Positions 7,910 to 15,817 of a stretch of DNA of 64,000 nucleotides are shown here, piece by piece (position 1 is the stretch's first letter; the number at the start of each line of letters is the position of its first letter). Source of the stretch: Sphingomonas sp. S-NIH.Pt15_0812 (GTDB lineage Bacteria > Pseudomonadota > Alphaproteobacteria > Sphingomonadales > Sphingomonadaceae); assembly GCF_003951315.1 (NCBI RefSeq), contig NZ_QLJH01000012.1, positions 58,211 through 122,210 on the forward strand, read 5' to 3'. The notes beneath the pieces are model-generated. The model ran no database searches, was not told the origin of the DNA, and was given only the letters and a program-made list of their open reading frames with translations. A program made the translations under genes and the position numbers.

Positions 7910-8710
7910 TTACGGCAGCAGGAAGCTGCCCTCGATCACCGTCACGCACTGTCCGCCCAGCACCACCCGGTCGTCCGCCAGCCGGCAGGTCAGACGCCCG
8001 CCCCGCGCGCTGGCCTGGAACGCGGTCATCGTATCGCGGCCGAGTTTCTCCGCGAAATAGGGCACCATCACCGCATGGGCCGATCCGGTCACCGGGTCCT
8101 CGTCGATCCCATAGGCCGGCGTGAACACGCGCGAGACGATGTCCGTCTCCTGCCCCCGCGCCGCCAGGACCGCGACGCAGGGCTCCGCCGCCGCCAGCGC
8201 ACGCTGGTCCGGACGGGCGTCCCGCACCGTCGCCGCGTCGTCCACGACGATCAGCGCATAGCCCTTCTCATGCCACAGCGTATCGACCACGCCGTCCACG
8301 CCCAGCGCCGCGACGATGGCGTCCAGCGCGCGCGGCGCCGGGGCCCAGGCCGGCAGGTCGAGGCTATAGCCGCTCCCCTGCCGCGCCACCGCCAGCACGC
8401 CCGAGCGGCGAGTGCGGAACGCCACCCGGTCGATCGCGCCGTCGCTCGACAGCACGACATGGCCGCTCGCCAGCGTCGCATGGCCGCACAGCGCCACCTC
8501 GGCGGTGGGCGTGAACCAGCGGAGTTCGAACGTCGCCTCCGCATCGCCGGTCAGCGGCACCAGAAAGGCGGTTTCCGACAGGTTGTTCTCCGCCGCGATC
8601 TGCTGAAGCAGCGCGTCGTCCGGCCAGGTGGCCAGCGGCATCACCGCCGCCGGGTTGCCGGCAAAGGGCCGGTCGGCAAAGGCATCGACCTGGGTGAACG
8701 GGATGCGCAT
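7910..8710 (-). CDS. PhzF-family isomerase
   Basis: 266-residue protein of the PhzF (diaminopimelate-epimerase-like) fold. Seen: the N-terminal FTQVDAFADRPFAGNPAAV strand-turn, AENNLSETAFL with the expected catalytic Glu at residue 46, LCGHATLAS opening the second half of the active site, and the DEDPVTGSAH motif. PhzF proper isomerises a phenazine precursor, but most family members lie outside phenazine clusters and have unknown substrates; no phenazine genes are present. It follows the CDF gene by 3 bp, so pdxH, CDF and phzF look like one transcript. Confidence 0.85.
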   Translation of the reverse strand: MRIPFTQVDAFADRPFAGNPAAVMPLATWPDDALLQQIAAENNLSETAFLVPLTGDAEATFELRWFTPTAEVALCGHATLASGHVVLSSDGAIDRVAFRTRRSGVLAVARQGSGYSLDLPAWAPAPRALDAIVAALGVDGVVDTLWHEKGYALIVVDDAATVRDARPDQRALAAAEPCVAVLAARGQETDIVSRVFTPAYGIDEDPVTGSAHAVMVPYFAEKLGRDTMTAFQASARGGRLTCRLADDRVVLGGQCVTVIEGSFLLP

Positions 8711-8713
8711 CGC

Positions 8714-9667
8714 TCAGTGCCCCACGCGCTTGCCGAACCAGTGCGGCGTCACGTCCGCCTCGACCAGCGGATTGTCGGTATCGACATGCCCCTCGGGATC
8801 GAGATGGATCAGCACCTCCACCTTGGGGAAGGCCCGCTTCAGGTTACGCTCGACCCCCTCGACCAGGTCGTGCGCCTCGGCCACGGTCAGGTCGCGCGCG
8901 ACCTCCATATGGAATTGCGCGAAGTCGTGGCTGCCCGAGCGGCGGGTGCGGAAGTCGTGGATGCCGCGCAGCCCCGGCTGGCGCGCCGCGACGTCGAGAA
9001 AGGCCGCGCGCTGGTCGTCGGGCCATTCCTTGTCCATCAACATGTCGATCGCGGTCGAGGAGGCTTGGAACGCCCCCCACAGCAGCCACGCGGCGATGGC
9101 GATGCCGAAGATCGCGTCCGCGCCGTGCCAGCCCAGATACTGGTCGAGCACCAGCGCGCCGATCACCGATCCGTTGAGCAGCACGTCCGACTGGTAATGG
9201 ACATTGTCGGCCAGGATCGCGACCGAGCCGGTCTTGCGGATCACCATGCGTTGATAGGCGAGCAGCCCGATCGTCGCGACGATCGCGATCACCGACACGC
9301 CGATGCCGAATTCCGCATCGGTGGTCGCATTGGGCGCGCCCAGCGCTTGGATCGCGCGCCAGCCGATCCCGGCGGCGGACGCGGTGATCAGCGCGACCTG
9401 GAACAACGCCGCCAGCGCCTCCGCCTTGCCATGGCCGAAACGGTGATCGTGATCCGCCGGCGTCGCCGCCAGCCGCACGCCATAGAGCGTCACCAGGCTG
9501 GCGAGCAGGTCGAGCGCGGTATCCGCCAGCGACCCCAGCATCGCGATCGATCCGGTATGCCAGGCGGCGAACCCCTTCAGCGCGAGCAGGAAGGTCGCCA
9601 TCGCGACGCTGGCCAGCGCCGCGCGGGTGGCATAGGGAACGAGGCGACGGCGTTCGTCGTGCGTCAT
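8714..9667 (-). CDS. Cation diffusion facilitator metal exporter
   Basis: 317-residue CDF transporter with about six membrane helices in the first 200 residues and a cytoplasmic C-terminal domain. Seen: the metal-site helix GSLADTALDLLASLV, the HDHRFGHGKAEALAAL segment between helices 2 and 3, and the helix-5 site ADNVHYQSDVLLN with its H-x3-D pair. The C-terminal region (GIHDFRTRRSG...HFHMEV-like) is the dimerising domain. It exports Zn, Fe or a similar divalent cation using proton exchange. The start overlaps the pdxH stop by 4 bp. Confidence 0.88.
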   Translation of the reverse strand: MTHDERRRLVPYATRAALASVAMATFLLALKGFAAWHTGSIAMLGSLADTALDLLASLVTLYGVRLAATPADHDHRFGHGKAEALAALFQVALITASAAGIGWRAIQALGAPNATTDAEFGIGVSVIAIVATIGLLAYQRMVIRKTGSVAILADNVHYQSDVLLNGSVIGALVLDQYLGWHGADAIFGIAIAAWLLWGAFQASSTAIDMLMDKEWPDDQRAAFLDVAARQPGLRGIHDFRTRRSGSHDFAQFHMEVARDLTVAEAHDLVEGVERNLKRAFPKVEVLIHLDPEGHVDTDNPLVEADVTPHWFGKRVGH

Positions 9668-10242
9668 GGGAACAGCAACCCTTCGCGCCAGCCGCCCTCC
9701 ACGTGCGTGAACAGGCGGCGCTCATGCAGGCGATGCGCGCGATCCTGCCAGAATTCGATCACGTCGGGCGTGACGCGATAGCCGCCCCAAAAGGGCGGGC
9801 GCGGCACGTCCTGCCCCTCGAACCGGGCCTTCATCGCCTCGAACCGAGTTTCGAACGTCGCCCGATCGGCGAGCGGGCGGGACTGGTCGGAGGCCCAGGC
9901 GCCGAGCTGCGAATCGCGGCTGCGGCTGGCGAAATAGGCGTCCGATTCGGCGTCGGTCGCCAGCGTCACCGCGCCCTCGATCCGCACCTGGCGGCGCAGC
10001 GACTTCCAGTGGAACAGCAACGCCGCGTGCGGGTTGGCGGCGAGGTCGGCGGCCTTGCGCCCCTCGCGATTGGTGTAGAAGACGAAGCCGTCCGGGCCAT
10101 GGCCCTTCAACAGCACCATGCGGACCGACGGCCGCCCCGCCGCATCCGCGGTGGCAAGCGCCATCGCATTCGAATCGTTGATTTCGCTCTCGCGCGCCTC
10201 GGCGTACCAGGCGTCGAACAGCGTGAAGGGATCGTCGGCCAT
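9664..10242 (-). CDS. pdxH: Pyridoxamine 5'-phosphate oxidase
   Basis: 192-residue FMN enzyme that oxidises pyridoxamine/pyridoxine phosphate to pyridoxal phosphate, the last step of B6 synthesis and salvage. Seen: SVRMVLLKG (FMN site), VFYTNREGRKAADL, LLFHWKSLRRQVRIEG, SRDSQLGAWASDQS, and the C-terminal RPPFWGGYRVTPDVIEFWQDRAHRLHERR block with substrate-binding Arg/His. I used ATG 10242 (MADDPFTLFDAWYAEA); an upstream TTG at 10272 would add ten atypical residues. First gene of a pdxH-CDF-phzF unit. Confidence 0.9.
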   Translation of the reverse strand: MADDPFTLFDAWYAEARESEINDSNAMALATADAAGRPSVRMVLLKGHGPDGFVFYTNREGRKAADLAANPHAALLFHWKSLRRQVRIEGAVTLATDAESDAYFASRSRDSQLGAWASDQSRPLADRATFETRFEAMKARFEGQDVPRPPFWGGYRVTPDVIEFWQDRAHRLHERRLFTHVEGGWREGLLFP

Positions 10243-10370
10243 CGCCGTCCGATACGCCTCCCCCTCGATCAAGTCGAGCGGCCACCGGCTGCCGGAAGAC
10301 GGAGGAAATCTATCGCGAAACCGTCATGCCGAGGCGCGAAGCGACGCCATGACGGTCCGATAGGAGAGGG

Positions 10371-11195
10371 TCAGAGTCGCCGAGTGCCCGGATAGGCGAA
10401 CAGCACGTCCGCGCCGTCGTCCAGCGTGATCGTCTCGTTGCCCTTCACGGTCACGCATTCGCCGGCCTGGAAGCGGACATCGGCGACATTGCCGCCGCCG
10501 GTGATCGGCACGATCCACGCGGTCAGCCCCTCGGGCAGCGCGACGGCGTGCGCGCCGCCGGTCCAGCGTTCCAGCACGAATTTCGGCCCCTCGACCAGGA
10601 TGGTCCGCTCGCCATCGACGCGGCCGGGCGAGGTGATCGCCTGGTACGGGGTCAGGTGCGCGACCGCGACGCCGTCATCCAGGTGCAGTTCGCGGGGGCG
10701 GCCATAATCATAGAGGCGATAGGTCGTCTCGCTGTTTTGCTGCACCTCGATCAGCGTCAGCCCCGCGCCGATCGCATGGATGGTGCCCGAGGGGGCGTAA
10801 TAGAAATCGCCCGCCTTGACCGGCACCCAGTCCAGCTTGTCCTCGATCGATCCGTCGAGCGCCGATTCCCGCAGCGCGTCGGCGGTCATCGCCTGTTTCG
10901 GCCCCAGCGCGATGGTCGAATCGGGCGTTGCGGCCAGGATCGTCCAGCATTCGTCCTTGCCGCGCGGCAGGCCGCGCTTGTGCGCCTCCTCATCGTCGGG
11001 ATGGACCTGCACCGACAGTTTCTCGCCGGTGAACAGGTACTTGATCAGCAGGTCGGGCGTGGTGTCGCCGGGTTCCTGGAACCAGACCTCGCCCACCGGC
11101 TCGCCGCCCGCCGGCTGGTCGGGAAAGCCGGGCCAGAGGTCGGTGCGGCCCCAGGGCTTCTCGACGCGATGGGTGTGCAGCTTGGTGGCGGGCAT
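10371..11195 (-). CDS. manA: Mannose-6-phosphate isomerase, class I
   Basis: 274-residue cupin metalloenzyme interconverting fructose-6-P and mannose-6-P, the entry to GDP-mannose. Seen: KPWGRTDLWP at the N-terminus, QVHPDDEEAHK with the zinc-binding His and Glu, WTILAATPDS, and the SGTIHAIGAG strand with another metal His. ATG 11195 is set by AGGAG 7 nt upstream. It provides substrate for the manC product encoded 7 kb downstream, after a phosphomannomutase not present here. The gene is divergent from bamD. Confidence 0.88.
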   Translation of the reverse strand: MPATKLHTHRVEKPWGRTDLWPGFPDQPAGGEPVGEVWFQEPGDTTPDLLIKYLFTGEKLSVQVHPDDEEAHKRGLPRGKDECWTILAATPDSTIALGPKQAMTADALRESALDGSIEDKLDWVPVKAGDFYYAPSGTIHAIGAGLTLIEVQQNSETTYRLYDYGRPRELHLDDGVAVAHLTPYQAITSPGRVDGERTILVEGPKFVLERWTGGAHAVALPEGLTAWIVPITGGGNVADVRFQAGECVTVKGNETITLDDGADVLFAYPGTRRL

Positions 11196-11306
11196 CGGTT
11201 GGCTCCTTGTTCGTATCCGGCCGGTCGAACGCCTTCCCCTATCGCGACGATCCGGTGCGTCCAGCCTATTGTTTCCCGGGGCCACGCTGCGCTACAGGCG
11301 AGGCCG

Positions 11307-12278
11307 ATGCGTATCCCCCGTTCCCGCGCGCTTGGCGTCGCGATGATCGCCGCCGTCGTGCTTCCGCTGGGCGCCTGTGCGCGCAATGCCGGCAAGGGCG
11401 ACGTGCCATATGTCGCGCGCGACGTCGGCACGCTGTACACCACCGCCAAGAACCGGCTCGACCAGGGCCGCTACAAGGAGGCGGCGATCCTGTTCGACGA
11501 GGTGGAGCGCCAGCACCCCTATTCGATCTGGGCCCGCCGCGCGCAGTTGATGAGCGCGTTCAGCTATTATCTGGCGCGCGACTATACCCAGTCGATCCAG
11601 TCGGCGCAGCGGTTCATCTCGGTCCATCCGGGCAATCGCGACGCGGCCTATGCCTATTATCTGGTGGCGCTCGGCTATTACGAGCAGATCACCGACGTGA
11701 CCCGCGACCAGAAGATCACCCGCCAGGCGCTTGATGCGCTGGGCGAGCTGATGCGCCGCTATCCCAACACCCGCTATGCGTCGGATGCGCGGCTGAAGAT
11801 AGACCTGGTCAACGACCACCTCGCCGGCAAGGAGATGGAAGTCGGCCGCTTCTACGAGGCGCGCGGCCAGTGGCTGGCGGCGAACATGCGCTTCAAGCGG
11901 GTGATCGAGCAATATCAGACGACCACCCATGCGCCCGAGGCGCTGATGCGGTTGACCGAGACCTATCTGAACCTGGGCGTGCCGGTCGAGGCGCAGAAGG
12001 CCGCCGCCGTGCTCGGCCGCAACTATCCGGGCAGCGACTGGTATGCCCATGCGTACAAGCTGATGAAGGACCATCCCTTGCCGGAAGCGCCGCTGGTCCC
12101 ACCGGGCCAGCCGATCATCCCGGACGGCACGCCGGGCGCCAAGGCGCATTCGCTGCCGGGTGATTCGGGCAGCGCCTCCGGCGTGCCGCGCGACGCGCAG
12201 CCGGCCGGGGTTCCCGGCACCGCCACCGGCGGCTCGACCGTCGGCCCGAACAGCAGCACCGGCATCCCCCGCCAGTAA
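11307..12278 (+). CDS. bamD: Outer-membrane protein assembly factor BamD
   Basis: 323-residue lipoprotein of the BAM complex that folds beta-barrel proteins into the outer membrane. The signal ends in the lipobox LGAC with Cys24 as the lipidated residue. Residues about 40-260 form TPR-like repeats typical of BamD (LYTTAKNRLDQGRYKEA, HPYSIWARRAQLMSAFSYY, HPGNRDAAYAYYLVALGYYEQI, RYPNTRYASDARLKI). The last 60 residues are a Pro/Gly/Ser-rich tail (GTPGAKAHSLPGDSG...) longer than in E. coli and probably disordered. The next gene is recN, a common order in alphaproteobacteria. Confidence 0.92.
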   Translation: MRIPRSRALGVAMIAAVVLPLGACARNAGKGDVPYVARDVGTLYTTAKNRLDQGRYKEAAILFDEVERQHPYSIWARRAQLMSAFSYYLARDYTQSIQSAQRFISVHPGNRDAAYAYYLVALGYYEQITDVTRDQKITRQALDALGELMRRYPNTRYASDARLKIDLVNDHLAGKEMEVGRFYEARGQWLAANMRFKRVIEQYQTTTHAPEALMRLTETYLNLGVPVEAQKAAAVLGRNYPGSDWYAHAYKLMKDHPLPEAPLVPPGQPIIPDGTPGAKAHSLPGDSGSASGVPRDAQPAGVPGTATGGSTVGPNSSTGIPRQ

Positions 12279-12339
12279 GGCCGGCTGACGGGTTCCGGCG
12301 CAAGCCGGAGCCCGGGGTTCCAGCGACTAGGACCCCCCG

Positions 12340-12350
12340 CCCCCCCCCCC
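12340..12350 (+). repeat. 11-C homopolymer in the bamD-recN gap
   Basis: Eleven consecutive cytosines follow CCCCCCG in the 206-bp gap between bamD and recN. Just before it lies a short TCCGGCgcaaGCCGGA hairpin (near 12295-12310) related to the palindrome family C core. No other feature is clear in this gap. The tract could slip during replication, or be miscounted by sequencing. Confidence 0.7.
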
Positions 12351-12484
12351 GCCCCTCGCCGCCCGCTCGCGCAGCAGCGCGGCGGCGACCAGGGCGTCGG
12401 CAGGCGGTCGTCCACCGGCTTTATTCGCGCCTCCGGAACATAAGCGGTTCAAATCGGCCCCGCCCCGGTCTACATCGGCCGTCT

Positions 12485-14143
12485 ATGCTGACCGCGCTGT
12501 CCATCCGTGACGTGGTGCTGATCGAAGCGCTCGACCTCGACTTTGGCGAGGGACTGGGCGTGCTGACCGGCGAGACGGGCGCGGGCAAGTCGATCCTGCT
12601 CGATGCCCTGGGGCTGGCGCTCGGCGGGCGTGGCGATAGCGGCCTGGTGCGCCATGGCGCGACCCAGGCGGTCGTCACCGCCAGCTTCGATGCCCCCTCC
12701 GCGCCGCTCGCCGCCCTGCTCGACGAGAATGGCGTCGAGGTGGAGCCGGGCGAGCCGCTGCTGATCCGCCGCGTGGTGAAGGCGGATGGCGGCAGCCGGG
12801 CCTTCGTCAACACCCAGCCCGTCTCCGCCACGCTGCTGCGCGAGATCGCCCCGCGCCTGGTCGAGATCCATGGCCAGCATGACGATCGCGGCCTGCTCAA
12901 CCCGCGCGGCCACCGCGCGATGCTCGACTCGTTCGGCAAGGTCGATCCCGCCGAGGCGGCGCGCTGCTGGGCCGCCTATCGCCAGGCGGAAGCGACGCTC
13001 GCCGCCGCGCGCGCGGAGATCGAGACGGCGGCGCGCGACCGCGAATGGCTGGAGCATAGCGTCGCCGAGCTTCAGGCGCTGGGGGCCGAGCCGGGCGAGG
13101 AGGAATCGCTCGCCGACAAGCGCCGCTCGATGCAGCGCGCCGAGAAGATCGCCGACGACCTGTCCGCGATCGAGGATCATCTGGAGGGGTCGGACGGCGG
13201 TCTCGCCCGCCTGCGCCAGGCCGCGCGCGTGCTGGAGCGGGTCGCGCCGGATCACGAATCGCTGGCCGAGGCGCTGGCGGCGGTCGACCGCGCGGTGATC
13301 GAGGCGTCCGCCGCCGAGGAGCGGCTGCGCGAGGCGCGCCATGCGCTCGCCTTCGACCCGCGCGCGCTGGAGGACGACGAGTCGCGCCTGTTCGACCTGC
13401 GCGCCATGGCCCGCAAGCACCGGGTCCAGCCCGACGACCTCGCCGCGCTGACCGAGGAGCTGGCGGCCCGGCTCCAGCGGCTCGATGCGGGCGAAGGCGG
13501 CATCGCCAAGCTGGAGGCGACGGTGGCGACGACCCGCGCCGCCTATGACAAGGCGGCGGCGGCCCTGTCCGAACGGCGGGCGGCGGCGGCGACGCGGCTC
13601 GACACGGCGGTGGCGACCGAATTGCCGCCGCTCAAGCTCGACGCCGCGCGGTTCCGCACCGTGATCGCGCCGCTGGGGCCGGACGGCTGGTCCGCCGCCG
13701 GCAAGGACCGGGTCGAGTTCGAGATCGCCACCAATCCCGGCGCGCCCTTCGCCCCGCTCGCCAAGATCGCGTCGGGCGGCGAATTGTCGCGCTTCCTGCT
13801 CGCGCTCAAGGTCGCGCTGGCGGAAACGGGCGGCGCGGAGACGATGGTGTTCGACGAGATCGATCGCGGCGTCGGCGGCGCGGTGGCGTCGGCGATCGGC
13901 GAGCGGCTGGCGCGGCTGGCGATGCGGACGCAGCTGCTGGTGGTGACGCACAGCCCGCAGGTCGCGGCGCGCGGCGCCGCGCATCTGCTGATCGCCAAGG
14001 CCAATGACGGCATCGTCACCCGCACCGGCGTCCGCCAGTTGTCGGAAGGAGAACGACGCGAGGAGATCGCCCGGATGCTGTCCGGCGCGACCGTCACCGA
14101 CGAAGCCCGCGCACAGGCGGAACGACTGCTGGAGACGGCCTGA
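12485..14143 (+). CDS. recN: DNA repair protein RecN
   Basis: 552-residue SMC-like ATPase acting in double-strand break repair. Seen: Walker A GETGAGKS at 29-36, IHGQHDDRGLLNP, long coiled-coil-compatible Ala/Glu/Arg stretches in the middle, the ABC signature region ASGGELSRFLLALK, and Walker B TMVFDEIDRGVGG followed by VVTHSPQVAARG. Length matches the family. Start ATG 12485 opens directly on the first conserved strand. In many bacteria recN is DNA-damage induced, but I saw no clear LexA box here. Confidence 0.95.
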   Translation: MLTALSIRDVVLIEALDLDFGEGLGVLTGETGAGKSILLDALGLALGGRGDSGLVRHGATQAVVTASFDAPSAPLAALLDENGVEVEPGEPLLIRRVVKADGGSRAFVNTQPVSATLLREIAPRLVEIHGQHDDRGLLNPRGHRAMLDSFGKVDPAEAARCWAAYRQAEATLAAARAEIETAARDREWLEHSVAELQALGAEPGEEESLADKRRSMQRAEKIADDLSAIEDHLEGSDGGLARLRQAARVLERVAPDHESLAEALAAVDRAVIEASAAEERLREARHALAFDPRALEDDESRLFDLRAMARKHRVQPDDLAALTEELAARLQRLDAGEGGIAKLEATVATTRAAYDKAAAALSERRAAAATRLDTAVATELPPLKLDAARFRTVIAPLGPDGWSAAGKDRVEFEIATNPGAPFAPLAKIASGGELSRFLLALKVALAETGGAETMVFDEIDRGVGGAVASAIGERLARLAMRTQLLVVTHSPQVAARGAAHLLIAKANDGIVTRTGVRQLSEGERREEIARMLSGATVTDEARAQAERLLETA

Positions 14144-14177
14144 CGCGCCGGAGGAAGGATCGCTTCCAAAGGCCTTT

Positions 14178-14269
14178 CCGTGGTCCTGCGAAGGTAGGAG
14201 CACAGCGTTACACGCATTAGAACACGATGTCTGGCTTGGCTCTGGGCTCCTGCCTCCGCAGGACCACGG
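14178..14269. repeat. Extragenic palindrome, family B copy 1
   Basis: The arms 14178-14201 and 14246-14269 are inverted copies matching at 22 of 24 positions, starting CCGTGGTCCTGCG. The internal segment CTGGCTTGGCTCTGGGCTCCTG is nearly repeated at 55881-55904. The second copy lies at 55834-55920. It is a mobile-repeat-like or REP-like element of unknown origin. Confidence 0.7.
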
Positions 14270-14360
14270 CCGGGTCACGCACTAGCCGGGCGAGTTCGCG
14301 ACGATCCCCTGCCAGAAAAATTGCGCCTCAGAATCCAATGATATGATCTGGACTTGGGAT

Positions 14361-14438
14361 CGTCATTGCGAGCGTAGCGAAGCAATCCACAGCCGCGCGC
14401 GTGACGCTCTGGATTGCTTTGCTGCGCTCGCAATGACG
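14361..14438. repeat. Extragenic palindrome, family A copy 1
   Basis: Left arm CGTCATTGCGAGCG...GCAATCCA (14361-14389) and right arm TGGATTGC...CGCTCGCAATGACG (14410-14438) form a long imperfect inverted repeat. A second copy sits at 63769-63843. The core, cattgcgagcg plus gaagcaatcca, is of the kind seen repeated in proteobacterial genomes. It lies between convergent genes and may act as a terminator. Confidence 0.75.
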
Positions 14439-14476
14439 GCTTGGGTTAACCCGATGTCATCCCGCTCCAGCCCCCC

Positions 14477-15817
14477 TCACCCCTGCAAGTCATAGGCCTT
14501 GAGCAGGTCGTAGAGCGTCGGCCGGCTGATCCCCAGCAATCGCGCGGCGGCGGAGACATTGCCGTCGGCCTGGGCCAGCGCCCGGCCGATCGCGCGCCGG
14601 TCGGCGGCCTCGCGCGCGGTGCGCAGGTTGAGGTCCGCACCCGCTTCGCCCAGGTCGAGATCGGCGGCGGTCACCAGCTTGCCCTCCGCCATGATGACCG
14701 CGCGCTTCACCCGGTTCTCCAACTCGCGGACATTGCCCGGCCAGCCCCAGGCGTCCACCGCCGCGCGCGCATCGGCGGCGAGGCCGGTGACGGCGGGGTT
14801 GAGCGTGCGCGCATAATGCTGGACGAAGTGCCGCGCGATCAGCCCGGCATCGCCGGTCCGCGCCGCCAGCGCCGGGATGCGCACCACGATCTCCGCCAGC
14901 CGGTAGTAGAGATCCTCGCGGAACCGCCCGTCCGCGACCATCGCATCGACATCCTGATGCGTCGCGCAGACGATGCGCGTGTCGACCGGGATCGCCTTGC
15001 GCCCGCCGATCCGCTCGATCACCCGTTCCTGGAGGAAGCGCAGCAGCTTGACCTGCAAGGCCAGCGGCACGTCGCCGATCTCGTCCAGGAACAGCGTGCC
15101 GCCCGCCGCCTGCTCGATCTTGCCCTCGGTCGTCTTGACCGCGCCGGTGAACGCGCCCTTTTCATGGCCGAACAGTTCGGCCTCCAGCAGCGTCTCCGGA
15201 ATGGCGGCGCAGTTGATCGCGACGAACCGCCCCTGGGCGCGCGGCGACGCGTCGTGGACGCCGCGCGCCAGCAGCTCCTTGCCCGTCCCGCTCGCCCCCA
15301 GCAGCATCACCGAGACATTGGCGGGGGCGACGCGCTGGAGCTGGCGCGCGACCTGGGTCATCTCGGGCGAGGCATAGAGCAGCCCGCCAAAGCCGCTGGG
15401 CGCGGCGCGCGCCGCCAGCCGACGGTTCTCCGCCTCCAGCGCATGGACGTGGAAGGCGCGCGCGACGATCAGGCCCAGCGCATCGATATCGATCGGCTTG
15501 GAGTAGAAGTCCCAGGCCCCGTCGCCGATCGCCTGGAGCGCGCTGGCGCGTTCGCCATGCCCGGACGCCACGATCACCTTGGTGGCCGGTGCGGCCGCCA
15601 GCATGTCGCGAAGCGTCGCGAACCCCTCGCTGGTGCCGTCTGGATCGGGCGGCAGCCCCAGGTCGAGCGTCACCACCGCCGGCTCGTGCAGGCGCAGCGC
15701 GTCGAGCGCGGCGGCCCGGTCGCCCGCCACCACCACCTCATAGGCCTCATAGGCCCAGCGCAACTGGCGCGCGAGCGCGGCGTCGTCCTCGACGACCAAC
15801 AGGACCGGCCGGCTCAC
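14477..15817 (-). CDS. prsR: PEP-CTERM/XrtA-type sigma-54 response regulator PrsR
   Basis: 446-residue NtrC-class activator. It has an N-terminal receiver (Asp11, Asp12, phospho-acceptor Asp52 in LDLGLPP) and an AAA+ core with Walker A GASGTGKE 174-181, sigma-54-contacting GAFTGA 221-226 and Walker B LFLDE near 242-246. A C-terminal Fis-type helix-turn-helix ([21 protein letters not shown]) follows. In PrsK/PrsR systems it drives exopolysaccharide and PEP-CTERM genes with RpoN. The start is GTG 15817, overlapping the prsK stop by 4 bp. A matching sigma-54 promoter and palindromic upstream site lie in front of manC. Confidence 0.9.
   Translation of the reverse strand: MSRPVLLVVEDDAALARQLRWAYEAYEVVVAGDRAAALDALRLHEPAVVTLDLGLPPDPDGTSEGFATLRDMLAAAPATKVIVASGHGERASALQAIGDGAWDFYSKPIDIDALGLIVARAFHVHALEAENRRLAARAAPSGFGGLLYASPEMTQVARQLQRVAPANVSVMLLGASGTGKELLARGVHDASPRAQGRFVAINCAAIPETLLEAELFGHEKGAFTGAVKTTEGKIEQAAGGTLFLDEIGDVPLALQVKLLRFLQERVIERIGGRKAIPVDTRIVCATHQDVDAMVADGRFREDLYYRLAEIVVRIPALAARTGDAGLIARHFVQHYARTLNPAVTGLAADARAAVDAWGWPGNVRELENRVKRAVIMAEGKLVTAADLDLGEAGADLNLRTAREAADRRAIGRALAQADGNVSAAARLLGISRPTLYDLLKAYDLQG

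Larger units (their letters stand above)
14144..14476. other. 333-bp gene-free stretch made of two palindromic repeats
   Basis: The gap between recN and prsR (convergent) holds no credible ORF. It contains a family-B palindrome (14178-14269) and a family-A palindrome (14361-14438), each listed separately. About 90 bp of unremarkable DNA lie between them. Confidence 0.7.

Noticed and set aside
7910..8710. Part of a phenazine biosynthesis cluster
   Set aside because: Only a PhzF-family protein is present; no phzA-E or phzG genes surround it, and pdxH nearby is a true B6 oxidase by its motifs.
12351..12420. Possible remnant of a minus-strand coding end in the bamD-recN gap
   Set aside because: The reading suggested a helix-like segment but needs a frameshift and has no recognisable family.
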